Shown: piece after piece, positions 35,701 to 46,300 of the stretch
How the letters are laid out: every line of letters begins with the position of its first letter
Position numbering within the stretch: the first letter of the stretch is position 1
Source of the DNA: Glycine soja
Lineage: Eukaryota; Streptophyta; Magnoliopsida; Fabales; Fabaceae
Assembly (NCBI RefSeq): GCF_004193775.1
Contig: NC_041019.1
Location: 18,046,259 to 18,110,258, forward strand
DNA: 64,000 nucleotides
Reading direction: 5' to 3'
Translations under genes and position numbers: made by a program
The notes under the pieces: generated by a model
Told to the model about the DNA's origin: nothing
The model's database searches: none
Seen by the model: the letters and a program-made list of their open reading frames with translations, nothing else

Positions 35701-36290
35701 ACGGCTTCATTTTACAAATTGCCAAATATTTGATTGATACATTGTGAGTTTTTTTTTAAAATTTGTGCAATCTATTTGTTTTGTATTTAACAGGTTGGAG
35801 CGCCATCTGAGTCTAGGGGTGTGTAAATACAGGATCATCTAGTAGTTTATTTACATATTTTATATTGATATTCCATGTATATACAAAAATTGTACATGAA
35901 CCCATTTGATTAGTATTGTTGGTTTTATTTATTTTCATTAGTAATGTTAGTTTTATTTATTTCCATTGATTGTGTATTCCATTTGTGTCTATATACACTC
36001 GTGTTATTAAAATGGTCTAGTTAACTTAGTTTACCAACTAATAAAGAAGTTCAAAAGAATTGTGTTCTATCAAATTAAAAAATAATAATTTTTTTTAAAA
36101 AAAATTTATATATAGTAATCTATTTTTTTAGTTGAGATTCTTCTAATTGAAAATGATTATGCAATACATGAATTCAAACAGTACATTAACTTCAACAAAG
36201 TCGAACGAAATTAAATTCGCATCAAATACTACAACTAACTCATGCTAATTTTGCGACAAGGACAACTCGTCTTCCATTTGCGGTACAGGT

Positions 36291-37070
36291 TTACTGAAAA
36301 CAACTAAAATTTCTATTGACCCAATCTTTTTTCCAGTAGTTAGACTCAATGAGCACCTTCATCACGTCCTCGTTGGTTTTAAGTTCAATTATTTCGAATT
36401 TTATAACTTTTTTTGGATACTCATGGTGACTTGGTTTCCGAAAAAATAATCGCCTTACCATTTGTGTTTCATCAATACCATAAGGGGAAATCCCACGAGG
36501 CACAACTTGCTTGATCAAATCCTTCAGTTCATCCATGGTGCATCCGATGGGAATGTCAAAGTTTTTGGGATTTTTTCCTGTGAACGAGTAACCAACAAAC
36601 TCATTTTGGCGTGACATGTTCCACCTCCCATTGTAATATAGCAGGGCATCATGAGTAGGGGTCATAGTAGCTTCAAGTAAGTTTAAAATACCATTTGGGG
36701 TTCTAGCAATGCTACATAATAACTCAATCGAACCAACAAATGAAAATTCATGATTACACATTAACATTGTGTTAACATCAGCATCATCTTTCAGTTGCAT
36801 ACATTGAAACTGAAATTGATTACCTGCATACGTGAAAGGCTGCCGATAGTAAATTTCATCCAAAAATTGCTTGTCGGTTAGCTTAAGGGTATTGTGTATT
36901 CTGGTTTTTAACGTTTGAAAATCACACCCGTCAGGTACTCGTATGGGAACTGGAGTGGAAGCTTGAAAGGAAACACCACTGTCATTGTGAACAACGGATC
37001 CATTTGGAAAAATAAAACCTAATGTGGAGTTCACAACTGTCTGACTGCTTGTCTCTCCCAAGAATGCCAT
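36291..37070 (-). CDS. PB1-like MULE accessory protein, intact 259-codon ORF
   Basis: Uninterrupted minus-strand ORF from ATG at 37,070 to a stop at 36,291. The protein looks like two related halves. Residues about 15-125 contain FIFPNGS, IRVPDGCDFQTLKTRIHNTL, LKDDADVNTML and VGSIELLCSI. Residues about 140-250 contain LLYYNGRWNMSRQ, FDIPIGCTMDELKDLIKQV, MVRRLFFRKP and LKTNEDVMKVLIES. The (I)P.GC....LK..I pattern and the 'L..(D/N)(D/E)DV' end of each half fit PB1-like folds found at the N-terminus of plant MULE transposases; here they stand alone. No membrane segment or signal peptide. The paralogue at 33,035 has four stops, whereas this copy has none, which suggests recent origin or selection. 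It lies about 400 bp from the 3' end of a transposase-OTU fragment on the same strand. Whether it binds transposase or has another role is unknown. Confidence 0.75.
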   Translation of the reverse strand: MAFLGETSSQTVVNSTLGFIFPNGSVVHNDSGVSFQASTPVPIRVPDGCDFQTLKTRIHNTLKLTDKQFLDEIYYRQPFTYAGNQFQFQCMQLKDDADVNTMLMCNHEFSFVGSIELLCSIARTPNGILNLLEATMTPTHDALLYYNGRWNMSRQNEFVGYSFTGKNPKNFDIPIGCTMDELKDLIKQVVPRGISPYGIDETQMVRRLFFRKPSHHEYPKKVIKFEIIELKTNEDVMKVLIESNYWKKDWVNRNFSCFQ

Positions 37071-37129
37071 AGTTTTTTGTAAGACTTGGGTTGATACTGA
37101 AACTTGTGCTTTCTTACAGGGTTAGGTTG

Positions 37130-37146
37130 TGCCATATATATAGATG
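37130..37146 (-). promoter_or_regulatory. Putative TATA box for the PB1-like ORF
   Basis: Minus-strand CATCTATATATATGGCAC lies about 65 bp upstream of the ATG at 37,070. This position fits a core promoter with a short leader. Function is inferred from position only. Confidence 0.45.
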
Positions 37147-37467
37147 ACTTTTAATATCAGTGCTGCATTTTTTAAAGATTAAAAATACACATGCTCATGC
37201 TTTCTGTATGTGTTGTCAACTACACGAATGATGTGACATGCTTTAGCTTGCATCAGATATGCATGTGTAGTCATGCTATGCAGGGTCCTTTCACGCGCTT
37301 TATGTTAATGCAGACAAAAATTTATCATACACGGTTTTCCACAATGTGTAGTCAACTCAGACAACAATATATCATACATGCTTTTTAAGAATTAAGTAAT
37401 AATTTTGTTGTGGACGTAACAAATAAATTACATGTTCAAAATGATCAGCCATTTATAAATTACATGC

Positions 37468-38870
37468 TCAATCATCATTTATGTCAACATAGTCTCTCTT
37501 GAACATCATGAAGCTCTTGTAATGCTGCATTCTACTAATATATGGATTTGGCCACGACTTCGCCTGCGGATGACAATTGCTAGACCATAACAATGATACT
37601 GGCGGTAAGGGACAACATTCTTTTAAATAAACCTGTTGTGTATGCGAAAAAAAGTTAACTCAATCCTACAAAACTCATTGCATAATCATAAAAAAAAACA
37701 CTTCATATCTACAATGTACCTCAACAAAATGATTGCCATACACATGACCGATACAAATTATACGATGTAATGAAGAATTTGCCATCAGTTGACTTCTAAG
37801 GGGAAAGAATGTCATGTTTTGTTGTTTAGACAAGGATACAACGATTATGTTATACCTTGATGCAATGACATGTCCTATGTCCGTTATATCCATCCACGTA
37901 TCCGTTGTCACTTGAATGAAACAAATATACACGTCAAACTTAATTTCAAAGTAAAGTCTTAAAAATCAAATACATAAATTACATACCTTGGTTAACCCAT
38001 CAACAAGTAGTGACATCCTTAATTCCTCAAATCTCTCTGTGCCACCAAAGAGCTTGATATAGTCTTCTAAGAAATTGGCAAGTTCTTTAAGCAGATGGTT
38101 GCGGACCACCGACCAAGAGTCTTCACCCATACCTAATAAACCGGCAACCGACCGATATCCACAGTTACCATCAACTTTGACATCAACAATCTTATCAATG
38201 AAGTCGTGCATAAATGGCTAAAACTGGTCCAACATGGGCATCATCGTTCTTCGATTCAGTTGCTCAAAGGATGATGCAGTACGCCTCACCGACGAATTGC
38301 TATTTTGTTGTGATTCAAAGGCATCTACATGCTCCCAGTAAGATGGATCGCGCTTTGTTGACCTTGGGTTCCTGCTCGTAGTTTTCTTCGGTGCCCCCTT
38401 TGTGTTAACCTTTGCTGGAAGAGGACACATCGAATTCTGATCAGGGTGTGCAATTTCCCAAAGTTTAGTTCTTAGAGTAAACTTGCCACAAACATCAAAT
38501 TCTTCGAATTTTTGGTATATTGTTTCCATTGCGTCCTTGATGTCCACCTCGGGCTCAAATAACCCTTGGTCTGAAAAACTGAGTCTCCTCCAGAACATAT
38601 GGATTGAATCCAATGGGATGCAACCACCAACATATTTGGATAGCTCACAAGCACAAGGAAGACCAAGCGTGGTTCTCACCACGCAACCACAACTTGAGGG
38701 ATTCTTGGCTCTAATTCAGCAGTAATCTGATTTAAAGCATACCTTGAAACCATTCCAAGCAGCCTCCTGTATAAGGTTTTTTGGAACACATGTCCAACGA
38801 CATGTGTACTTGTTTCAAATGATGCTTTAATCTCTGTGTGCTGCAACGTAATCATGAGGATAAATGATGT
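37468..38870 (-). pseudogene. MULE transposase C-terminal region fused to an OTU cysteine protease domain
   Basis: Read downward from about 38,870. End of the transposase core: LQHTEIKASFETSTHVVGHV and GMVSRYALNQITAELE. SWIM-type zinc finger region: CGCVVRTTLGLPCACELSKY. Then HMFWRRLSFSDQGL and a basic linker. The OTU-like domain shows VDVKVDGNCGYRSVAGLLGM with catalytic-type Cys codon at 38,161-38,163, LLVDGLTK, a further exon with WMDITDIGHVIASRYN, and IICIGHVYGNHFVEV, where His fits the catalytic histidine. The last exon ends YISRMQHYKSF...YVDINDD at 37,468. Introns separate these parts. Defects: the transposase N-terminal and core regions are missing upstream of about 38,870, there is one frameshift near 38,685, and one TAG stands where a glutamine codon is expected before PFMHDFI (38,218). 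OTU enzymes cleave ubiquitin; what one does on a transposon is not known to me. Confidence 0.8.
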
Positions 38871-41120
38871 GTATGTCCCCTTAAACGATCATTAAAAAGG
38901 TAACAAATATGCACTTTAGAAATAGACAAATGAAAAATTCCTTATTTTTCGTAACCACCCAACTAAAAAAATAGTAACATAAAATCATGATTTTCGGATA
39001 AGCTTTGTATTTAAAATATAAATTTGAATAAAAATAAATCAAAATAATTTATTAAATCACAATATATAAAATTTGGAAGGCCCATCCATTATCGCACGTG
39101 CAAGGGGAGCAAATCAGTGGATTTGCACTACAACAGTGTCAATGTGATCCAATTTCATACACACGAGACCCACGCCTCTACTAGCCACTTTGAAAGCCAT
39201 AGAAACAAGTTGATATATATAAACAGGCAAAACATGATTCTACTAGACAATATGAGACTTTTCCTTTTGAGATACCTCTAAAAACTACTACATAATCGAC
39301 TAGACCTTCCCAAAGTTACCCATAACATTCTCTTCACTAGCATATCATAATTCAAAATATGAAATTTGTCTAACCATCATGCAAAACAAAGTGGGAACAA
39401 CTAAATGGGGTGTGGGATAGGGTAGTAGCTACCCACTACATGTTTTGTTGGATAAATATCGTCACGTATTTGAGCATATTCATGGATATTTATTGAAAAA
39501 TACAAAATAATTTTAAAACATTTAAAAATTAATTTTATTATAATTATTTATTTATTCTCATATTTCCTTCAAAAATTAGTTTAAAGGTCAAAATTAAAAT
39601 TATTAAAATATTTTACACAATTATACTAATTAAGATTATTCAACTTAAAAAAATAAATTTAAAATGTTTCAATCTAATAAGTCCAAAAAAAGTTAATAGA
39701 CTAAAATAATTCAATCTCATAAGTCTAAACAAAAGTTGGCAAGATACAATATTTCAATCTCACAAGTCCAAAATGGACTATTTAAACAACGACATTTAAG
39801 TAATTTTATTGTAAAGGGTACTTATCAAGTACCCATAAGTGAGTACCTTGGCATGCATCCCCGCCTCGTTTATTAACAGGTAACATATATATATTTATCA
39901 AAATTATATGTGAGTATCCATTTAAATATTCATTCTTTATGTTACGGATTTTATCCTTTGATATTTGTGGATATTTGTCTAAATTATCTACGAGTATTTT
40001 TTTTAACAAAAGGTGATGGTGACAACAGTGGCAGCAATAATGGCGACGATCATGATAATGGTGGTGATGACTATCAAGGTGATGATGGTGATGGGTTAAC
40101 CATAATCTATAAGAAGAGTGATAGGATAATTAAGAGATTTTAAGGGGTAATAATTGGTATTTTTATAGATTTCATTTTTGTTGGGTGAATCTTTTGGAGA
40201 TGTGATTGTTACATGAAATTCTAATTCTAATTTTTAAGTATTTTAATCGTCTCAACTGACTATTATTTCTTTTTTTTCTGTAATTATTGAAAATTAATTA
40301 ATTTCCAAAGCACTTTAATTTTGATATTTTAACTAGAGCTTATAAAGCATAGTTGAATTCAGCTTGAAGTTATGATAGTGGTGGGCCAAGGCTTAGACTT
40401 GTATTTGGATCTAGAGCATAATCTGAGAAAAGGTTAGGTTAATTACATTTTAGCATTTGGGCCATTATTGACAAGAATGAATAGAAACTGCTTTCTTTGA
40501 CAGTTTTTATGTTCAATTGCCTGAAGAAAACACTAAATAGATCTTTTTGCTTTTGGTTTTATCTGCTTCATTCATATTCCTACCTAAACCCAATAGACTG
40601 AAAATTCCATGTTAGTTTCAAACCAAGAGGAAAAAATAAAAATATAAAAGTAAATAGATCAAAGTACAGGAAAAGTTTCTAATTTGTTGAAGGCCAAAGT
40701 TAGTTACTATTCAAGTTGTGAGATTTTTTGTTATACATTCAATGATAATGTGGTTTCTTTCTATTTATGTAGATACATGTGATATGGTAGTTGTAGCCTA
40801 TATCATTGTAAATCCGGAATTGATAAAAGATCATTTTGGCAAGATGCTGGGTATTTTCAATTCTGTTTTATACTATTATTTTTCTTTTAAGTCTCGTCTC
40901 TATTTTGGATTTCACTTATTTTAATTTTAAAGTTTTGTATTGTCCAAGGTCCACAAATTAACGTGGCAAGTGACATGACATTAAAATATACACGTCAACC
41001 CTCCTCGTCAGTCCTGGAACAATATATTTGAATTCTAATGATAATATTATTATCCTCTTTTCAAATTACAAACACTCCACTCACTTATCTAGTAGATACA
41101 AATTATCTATAAGGGTTGTT
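38871..41120. other. Gene-free, AT-rich intergenic region
   Basis: No conserved coding sequence recognised. A Gly/Asp-rich ORF at 39,910-40,143 follows GATGGTGAC-type low-complexity sequence and is not convincing. Partial similarity of 39,440-39,500 to 39,890-39,990 (ATTTGTGGATATTT-like phrases) suggests an old repeat. Confidence 0.4.
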
Positions 41121-41127
41121 ATTCTAC

Positions 41128-41370
41128 TGTAACAACCCTGACCATCAAGGACTCGAGGCTCTCATTCAACGCTATAAATATCAGGTTCTATCTCCCCTTT
41201 TGATTTATTCTCAACTCACTCACACGCTTACTTGAGCGTCGGAGTCCTTTGTTTTGTAGATCCTCTCTTGTGTTCTCCTAGTAAAGGGTACATGTAGTCC
41301 GACGTGGGAGATCGTGAAACCCATCTTGGCTACATCGACCCTGAGGTCAATCAGCTCTAGATTTCGGTAA
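41128..41370 (+). mobile_element. LTR-like fragment
   Basis: It starts TGTAACAACCCTGACC and contains GCTATAAATATCAGG as a TATA-like motif, followed by CGCTTACTTGAGCGTCGGAG and a polyadenylation-type TTTTGTAG stretch. This is the order seen in the U3-R-U5 of plant LTR retroelements. No CA end or target duplication was located. Confidence 0.45.
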
Positions 41371-42555
41371 GTTCAAGTTTCTTTTAAGCCTTCATTTTAT
41401 TTTTATTTGCCTTGTTTATAACATATTGTGTTATCATGTAATCATTTATAACATCTCAAGCTGATTTGTGCTTCCAAATCTTAAATATATCAGCAAACTA
41501 ATGTTTGACAGCCAATAGAAATATCTTGCCACTAATTTCTCTTTAATGATAACAAATTTCCAAACTATTCTTGTTTCTTTGAAAAATAGTAAGTAGGAAT
41601 GATTCTTATTCTTCTTCCAATACTATATTTGATTGCCACTAAATTTTTTCCATTGATATCTAGCTGATGGAAACTATATTAGGCGCTAAAGAAGTGTACA
41701 AGAAGATGTTAAGGTATTTTGTGGAGTTAGAAATAATTTTGTTTCTTGTTATTCGATTAAGATTTTCATGATCTAGAATGTAAGTTTCTAAACTCTTTTT
41801 TAGTCATTGGAGTTGCCACATCCTTGAAGGTGTTCTACTTGACTTAAGAGGAATGCCCAGTTTGCTGAATATGTGAAATATATACAAGGAAGAAACTGCA
41901 TAGCTGAAGGCTGTTATTACTATGAATTACTAGCTAGCTGGGAGAAAGCACTTCTAGTCAGTAAAGTACCAAACCTATACATTTCTGGTGATATTTATCT
42001 TGTGGTATATCTATTTAGCAGTTGCATGATGTCTAATTCAATGTTGTTGGTGCCCTTATGCAATCAAGTATTAAAAATTGTGATAGGTAGCATGTTCATT
42101 ACATATTTATTCATCATCAAACTTTCGATTTGTGTTTGTATAGCCTTCAAAATCTTGAGATAAATAAAACTTGACTTCCATCATTTGTTTCTGGATTATT
42201 GATTAATCTTCTAATTTGACTTCAACTTACAGACAAACACTCTTGGAAGCCTTCCTAATGCTACAAGAAATTTGTTTCAGTAATGTCTTACGTCCTTGTT
42301 AAGGCTTTTCCTAGTCTGATTGGGGGTAGTGCATATCTTGTCCACTCCAACGTGTCCTTAAGAATGTATGGAGACTTCTAAAAGGATACTCTCAAACATT
42401 AGTGTTAGATTTGGTGTTAGAGAACATGAATAGGGAGCATTTTGTAATAGCATTGCTCTTCATAGCCTTTAATTCATTCCATTTTTTCATGTAATTTAAC
42501 ATTTTAATATTTCTTACATGTTTTAAATATGTAATTACATTTAATTTATCAATGT
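41371..42555. other. Possible exon remnants of unknown origin
   Basis: CTGATGGAAACTATATTAGG (41,662) and the stretch coding YVKYIQGRNCIAEGCYYYEL (about 41,870-41,930) have acceptor- and donor-like flanks, but I cannot assign them to a family. The longest ORF (41,873-42,163) is mostly hydrophobic after that point and not convincing. Confidence 0.3.
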
Positions 42556-42559
42556 TTTT

Positions 42560-42827
42560 AATGTTATGGGATGGGTGACCTTCTGGGAAGTTTCCCAAAA
42601 AACGTGAGTGAGGACAAAGCACACTGAAAAGTCTCGTGTTGATTTGTGGGGTCAGTCATTGATCTTGGAAGTAGGTAGAGCTGACTTTCGAGGTCTCTAA
42701 AAAGGCTACCTACGGAGGGTTCTAATCCGTGAAGGGTTCTGACCAACAAGAATGTTGAGTGAAGTGTTTCCGTGTGAAATGCCATAGTGTGAGAGTCGTT
42801 AAGAAGTCAAAAATCAGGGATGTTACA
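42560..42827 (+). mobile_element. Cassandra-like TRIM LTR with 5S rRNA-derived segment, 5' truncated
   Basis: ATGGGATGGGTGACCTTCTG followed by GGAAGT matches the 3' part of plant 5S rRNA (internal control region end). It is followed by GTGAGTGAGGACAAAGCAC, GTCTCGTGTTGATTTGTGG and an end GGGATGTTACA at 42,827. Cassandra elements are short LTR retrotransposons that carry a 5S promoter in the LTR. The upstream two-thirds of the 5S segment and the LTR start are absent, so this is a fragment. Confidence 0.75.
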
Positions 42828-43331
42828 CAAATGTTATTTAAATTTTTATTTTATTATATTTATAGTATATAGTTTTCATGAAAAAATTACCACCTTGTTA
42901 AATGAAGAATAAATCCAGATAATTTTAGAAATGTAAATTGTCACTTAGAGAAGGATGAATATTTTGTCACTGATGTTTGAGGAAAGCAATTCATCACCCG
43001 AAGTGATTACCCTATCAATATTTGTGAAGGAGTTTTAGTTCATCATTAATTATGACACATTTTCATCTTTCATTAATTGCAACGGAAATTTTTCGTTTAC
43101 CTGTCATTTACTTTCAATGGGTAGTGACAGATTTTATGAATTTTGCGATGATGATTTTTCATCACAAATTGTGAAGGATTGCAAAATCTCTCAATTATTT
43201 TTCGATGCCACTTTTTGAGATGAACTTGTGTCTCATCACAGAATTCGTCATTGATATAGTTTGTAATGGATTTTGAAGGATTTATTAACGGATTTCGCCC
43301 CTCACTAATTGTGATTTTTCTAGTAGTGTCT

Positions 43332-46300
43332 TGTAACAACCTGAAAATTTTCAACTTAGTCTGTGTGTGCAATTAGTCCTTCTTGAGTAATTGCTTGTGT
43401 TTGTTCTGACTGTGGACTGTGATTTAATTAAAAATCACAATGCTAAGTTCTTTTCCGTGAAGTGTTTACTCCTTAATTAATTTCTTTCTCTATGATTACT
43501 TATATGTCAGTGTTTGCCTGCAATTTATTTTCTGTGTATGATAATTTGTAGTCTAGGAAATGTTTTTAGAAAAATTAAATAAATGGATCTTGGGAATTTC
43601 TCTTTTACTTAAATAAATAAGCTTCTTAAGAATTAAGTTTATTAAAATTTAGTTGATTAGTTTTAATTATTAAAGTTGACAGAAAAATGTTTTCAGTGTG
43701 GGAAAATTATTTTCACAGTGTAGGGTTACACTACACAGTGTAAACCACTTTTTAGCCATCATTTTATTCATCAACACAAGCATAGTTGACCATGCTTGCA
43801 CCATATTCTCACCCAATCTCACACACTCACCCATTCAATTGCTTCAGCATTTTCATTCTCTCTATACTCATGATCTCACTCACCACAACACAAACTTCAC
43901 ATCTTTTTTTCTCAAGCCTTTGTGACTTAGTGAGGAGTGAACTGAATGTTTTCTTCTCTCACCTCCTAAACAAAACCAAAGATTCACACTCTCCTCTCCA
44001 TCTCTCTCAAATTTCATAAGACCCTAAGGCTAGGGTGATCACACCTTAGTTTTCAACATATGTATTTTGTGGTGTGCAAGGCTAAGAGCTTGCAACCTTA
44101 CTCTCCTCTCATTTTTGTGATCAAAAGCTTAGGGTAAGGGGGCCATTTTGATGAACTCAGCTGCCCATGGTTGCTTTTGGGAGGAGGCAATCATGGTGTG
44201 TGGATCCTCCAATGCATTGTATGCATCAAAGTTTTCTTCTTTTTTTTTAGTTTTTTCGCTATACTTGCCAAGCTAAAACCTGTGCACTTTGCATGCATGT
44301 TCTCCTTCTATTTTTTCTTCATTTTTCTGCTTTGGAAGAGCTCCTAGTACAAAGGAGACTTTGTCCAATTTTTGTTAGATTTTAAAAAGCAAGTTTTGAT
44401 TTTCGAATCTAGGCTATGAGAAGGGAGAGGTTGCTAGAAGGTTTGATCCTCAGGACCAATCTTCGGGTTTCGAGCCTAGAATACAATCTAACCATTGGAT
44501 ATTCACGAAAATTGTTTTCTTTTTGCTCCAGACACAATTTGCAACCACTTTTGTGTTGAAGGCCTTGAAGATGAGGTCATTTTAAGGTTCATCTTTGACA
44601 TGCAAGGTGAATGACTTGTTCTGCAAGGAGTGTCTGGTTATGCTCAGTTTTCTATAAGTTTTTGGTTATGTGGTTACTATATGAACTAAACCCTGAAAAA
44701 GAAAAAAATCATGGGTGGTTTAATTTAATAATTTAATATAATTATGTGAACTAAATATTACTAATGTGTTTTGTATTTAATAATTAATTTATATATATAA
44801 TAAAATAAATTGTATGGGTTGGGTTGGGTCTGGTTCAAAAAAATAGAACTTGTTACCCTTCCTGTTCATGACGGGGTCTTAATTGGATTGGGTTGAGTTC
44901 GACCAAAATATTTTAGAAACCAACCCAATATAATTGGATTAGGTTGGGTCACTAAAAAACGTAATATTTATCGAATTTTCATATGCATTTGGTGACGTTT
45001 ATTTGGTATTTTAGTTAACTTTAGGCCTTATTTTGAATCAAATTAGCTTTAAATTCAATTTTTACTTTTTCTTAGGTAGAATTTTGTTTTAGTTATTTTT
45101 AATGAATTCTTGACAGTTTTTCAACAAAAACAGGTTATTCTGGCCAGAGCTCCAGAGGCCCAAAATCAACAGAAAGTTATGGAAGGAGAAATTGCGAAAA
45201 TTGAAGATAAAAAAGTTAGGAAAATCAAGAGCAATATATTTTTCATGGATAAATCAGCTGAAGAAGAAGATAATTACTTGAATTAATCAAAGATATTATT
45301 TATTTGTAGCTTTTTTGTGATTATCTCCTTAATTAAACCTAGCTACAATTCTATAAATAAAAGGTTAGACATTCATTGTAATGGTGTAGAAGTCCTAAGC
45401 AGTTTTTAGAATTATATTTTAGACTTCCACCTACTAGACACCTCCATTATTCCATTAGACATTGTAGGTTTCACTGTATTATTTTTATGAGTGCAATTTC
45501 TTCCACCTAGGAGATGAAAAGATGAACCTTGTTTTGCTTTAATTCTACCAATTCAATACTTCATCTTGAGTTCTTTATTTGTTTACGTACTTAATTGGAA
45601 TTATCTCTAAGGATAAGCCTTGTTTCGCTCTGGCGAGCCTTGTTGAAACCCAAACATGAATCAAGTACTTAATTGGGATCATCTCTAGGGATAGAATAAT
45701 CTTGGTTAAGTCCCACTAATTCTCTACCATTAATGTTGATTGCTTGTGTGAGTATGTTCAAGGGATAGGGTATTGGGCAAGTAGTTTAGAATCTACCACC
45801 ATGTGGGAGCTAGGGTAGAATCCATCGATGAATTGGGGATGAGCAAGAGAGATGACTAGAGAATTGTGAAGTTATAGTGAATTGAGCGAATTTCAAGTCC
45901 AAACCTAAACATTCATTCATCAAGATTGACATCACCTTCCAAGTCTAGTATTTCTATCTTTTCTTGATTATTTTATTGTCATTTAATTTTTATCGCAATT
46001 TATTTTATGTTATTTATTTCGTGACAATCACAAAACAAAAATACAAAAATCTAATGCTTAGTTAAATAATTACATAAAATCTCTCATTTATTCCTTTAGG
46101 AGATGACTTGGACGATAGTTTAGTTACTACATCATGATTGAGTTACACATGGCCTCTAAGTTGAATCTAACGTGAAATAAAATTCTAACAGTCACGATTA
46201 GACTCAAACCCATGAACACCCCAACATCTCTATTTTGGTGGTTGAAACTGGAAGTGCCATGTTTTTTTTTTCAAATTTGTGATTTTGTGTTTACAATCTT

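Noticed and set aside
39910..40143. Asp/Gly-rich ORF (DGDNSGSNNGDDHDN...)
   Set aside because: Low-complexity GATGGTGAC repeats translated; no domain and no gene context.
41873..42163. 96-codon ORF starting YVKYIQGRNCIAEG-like
   Set aside because: The first part may be an exon remnant, but I cannot assign it and the rest is hydrophobic intron-like sequence.
42560..42600. 5S rRNA gene
   Set aside because: Only the 3' part of 5S is present and the sequence continues into Cassandra-type LTR text.
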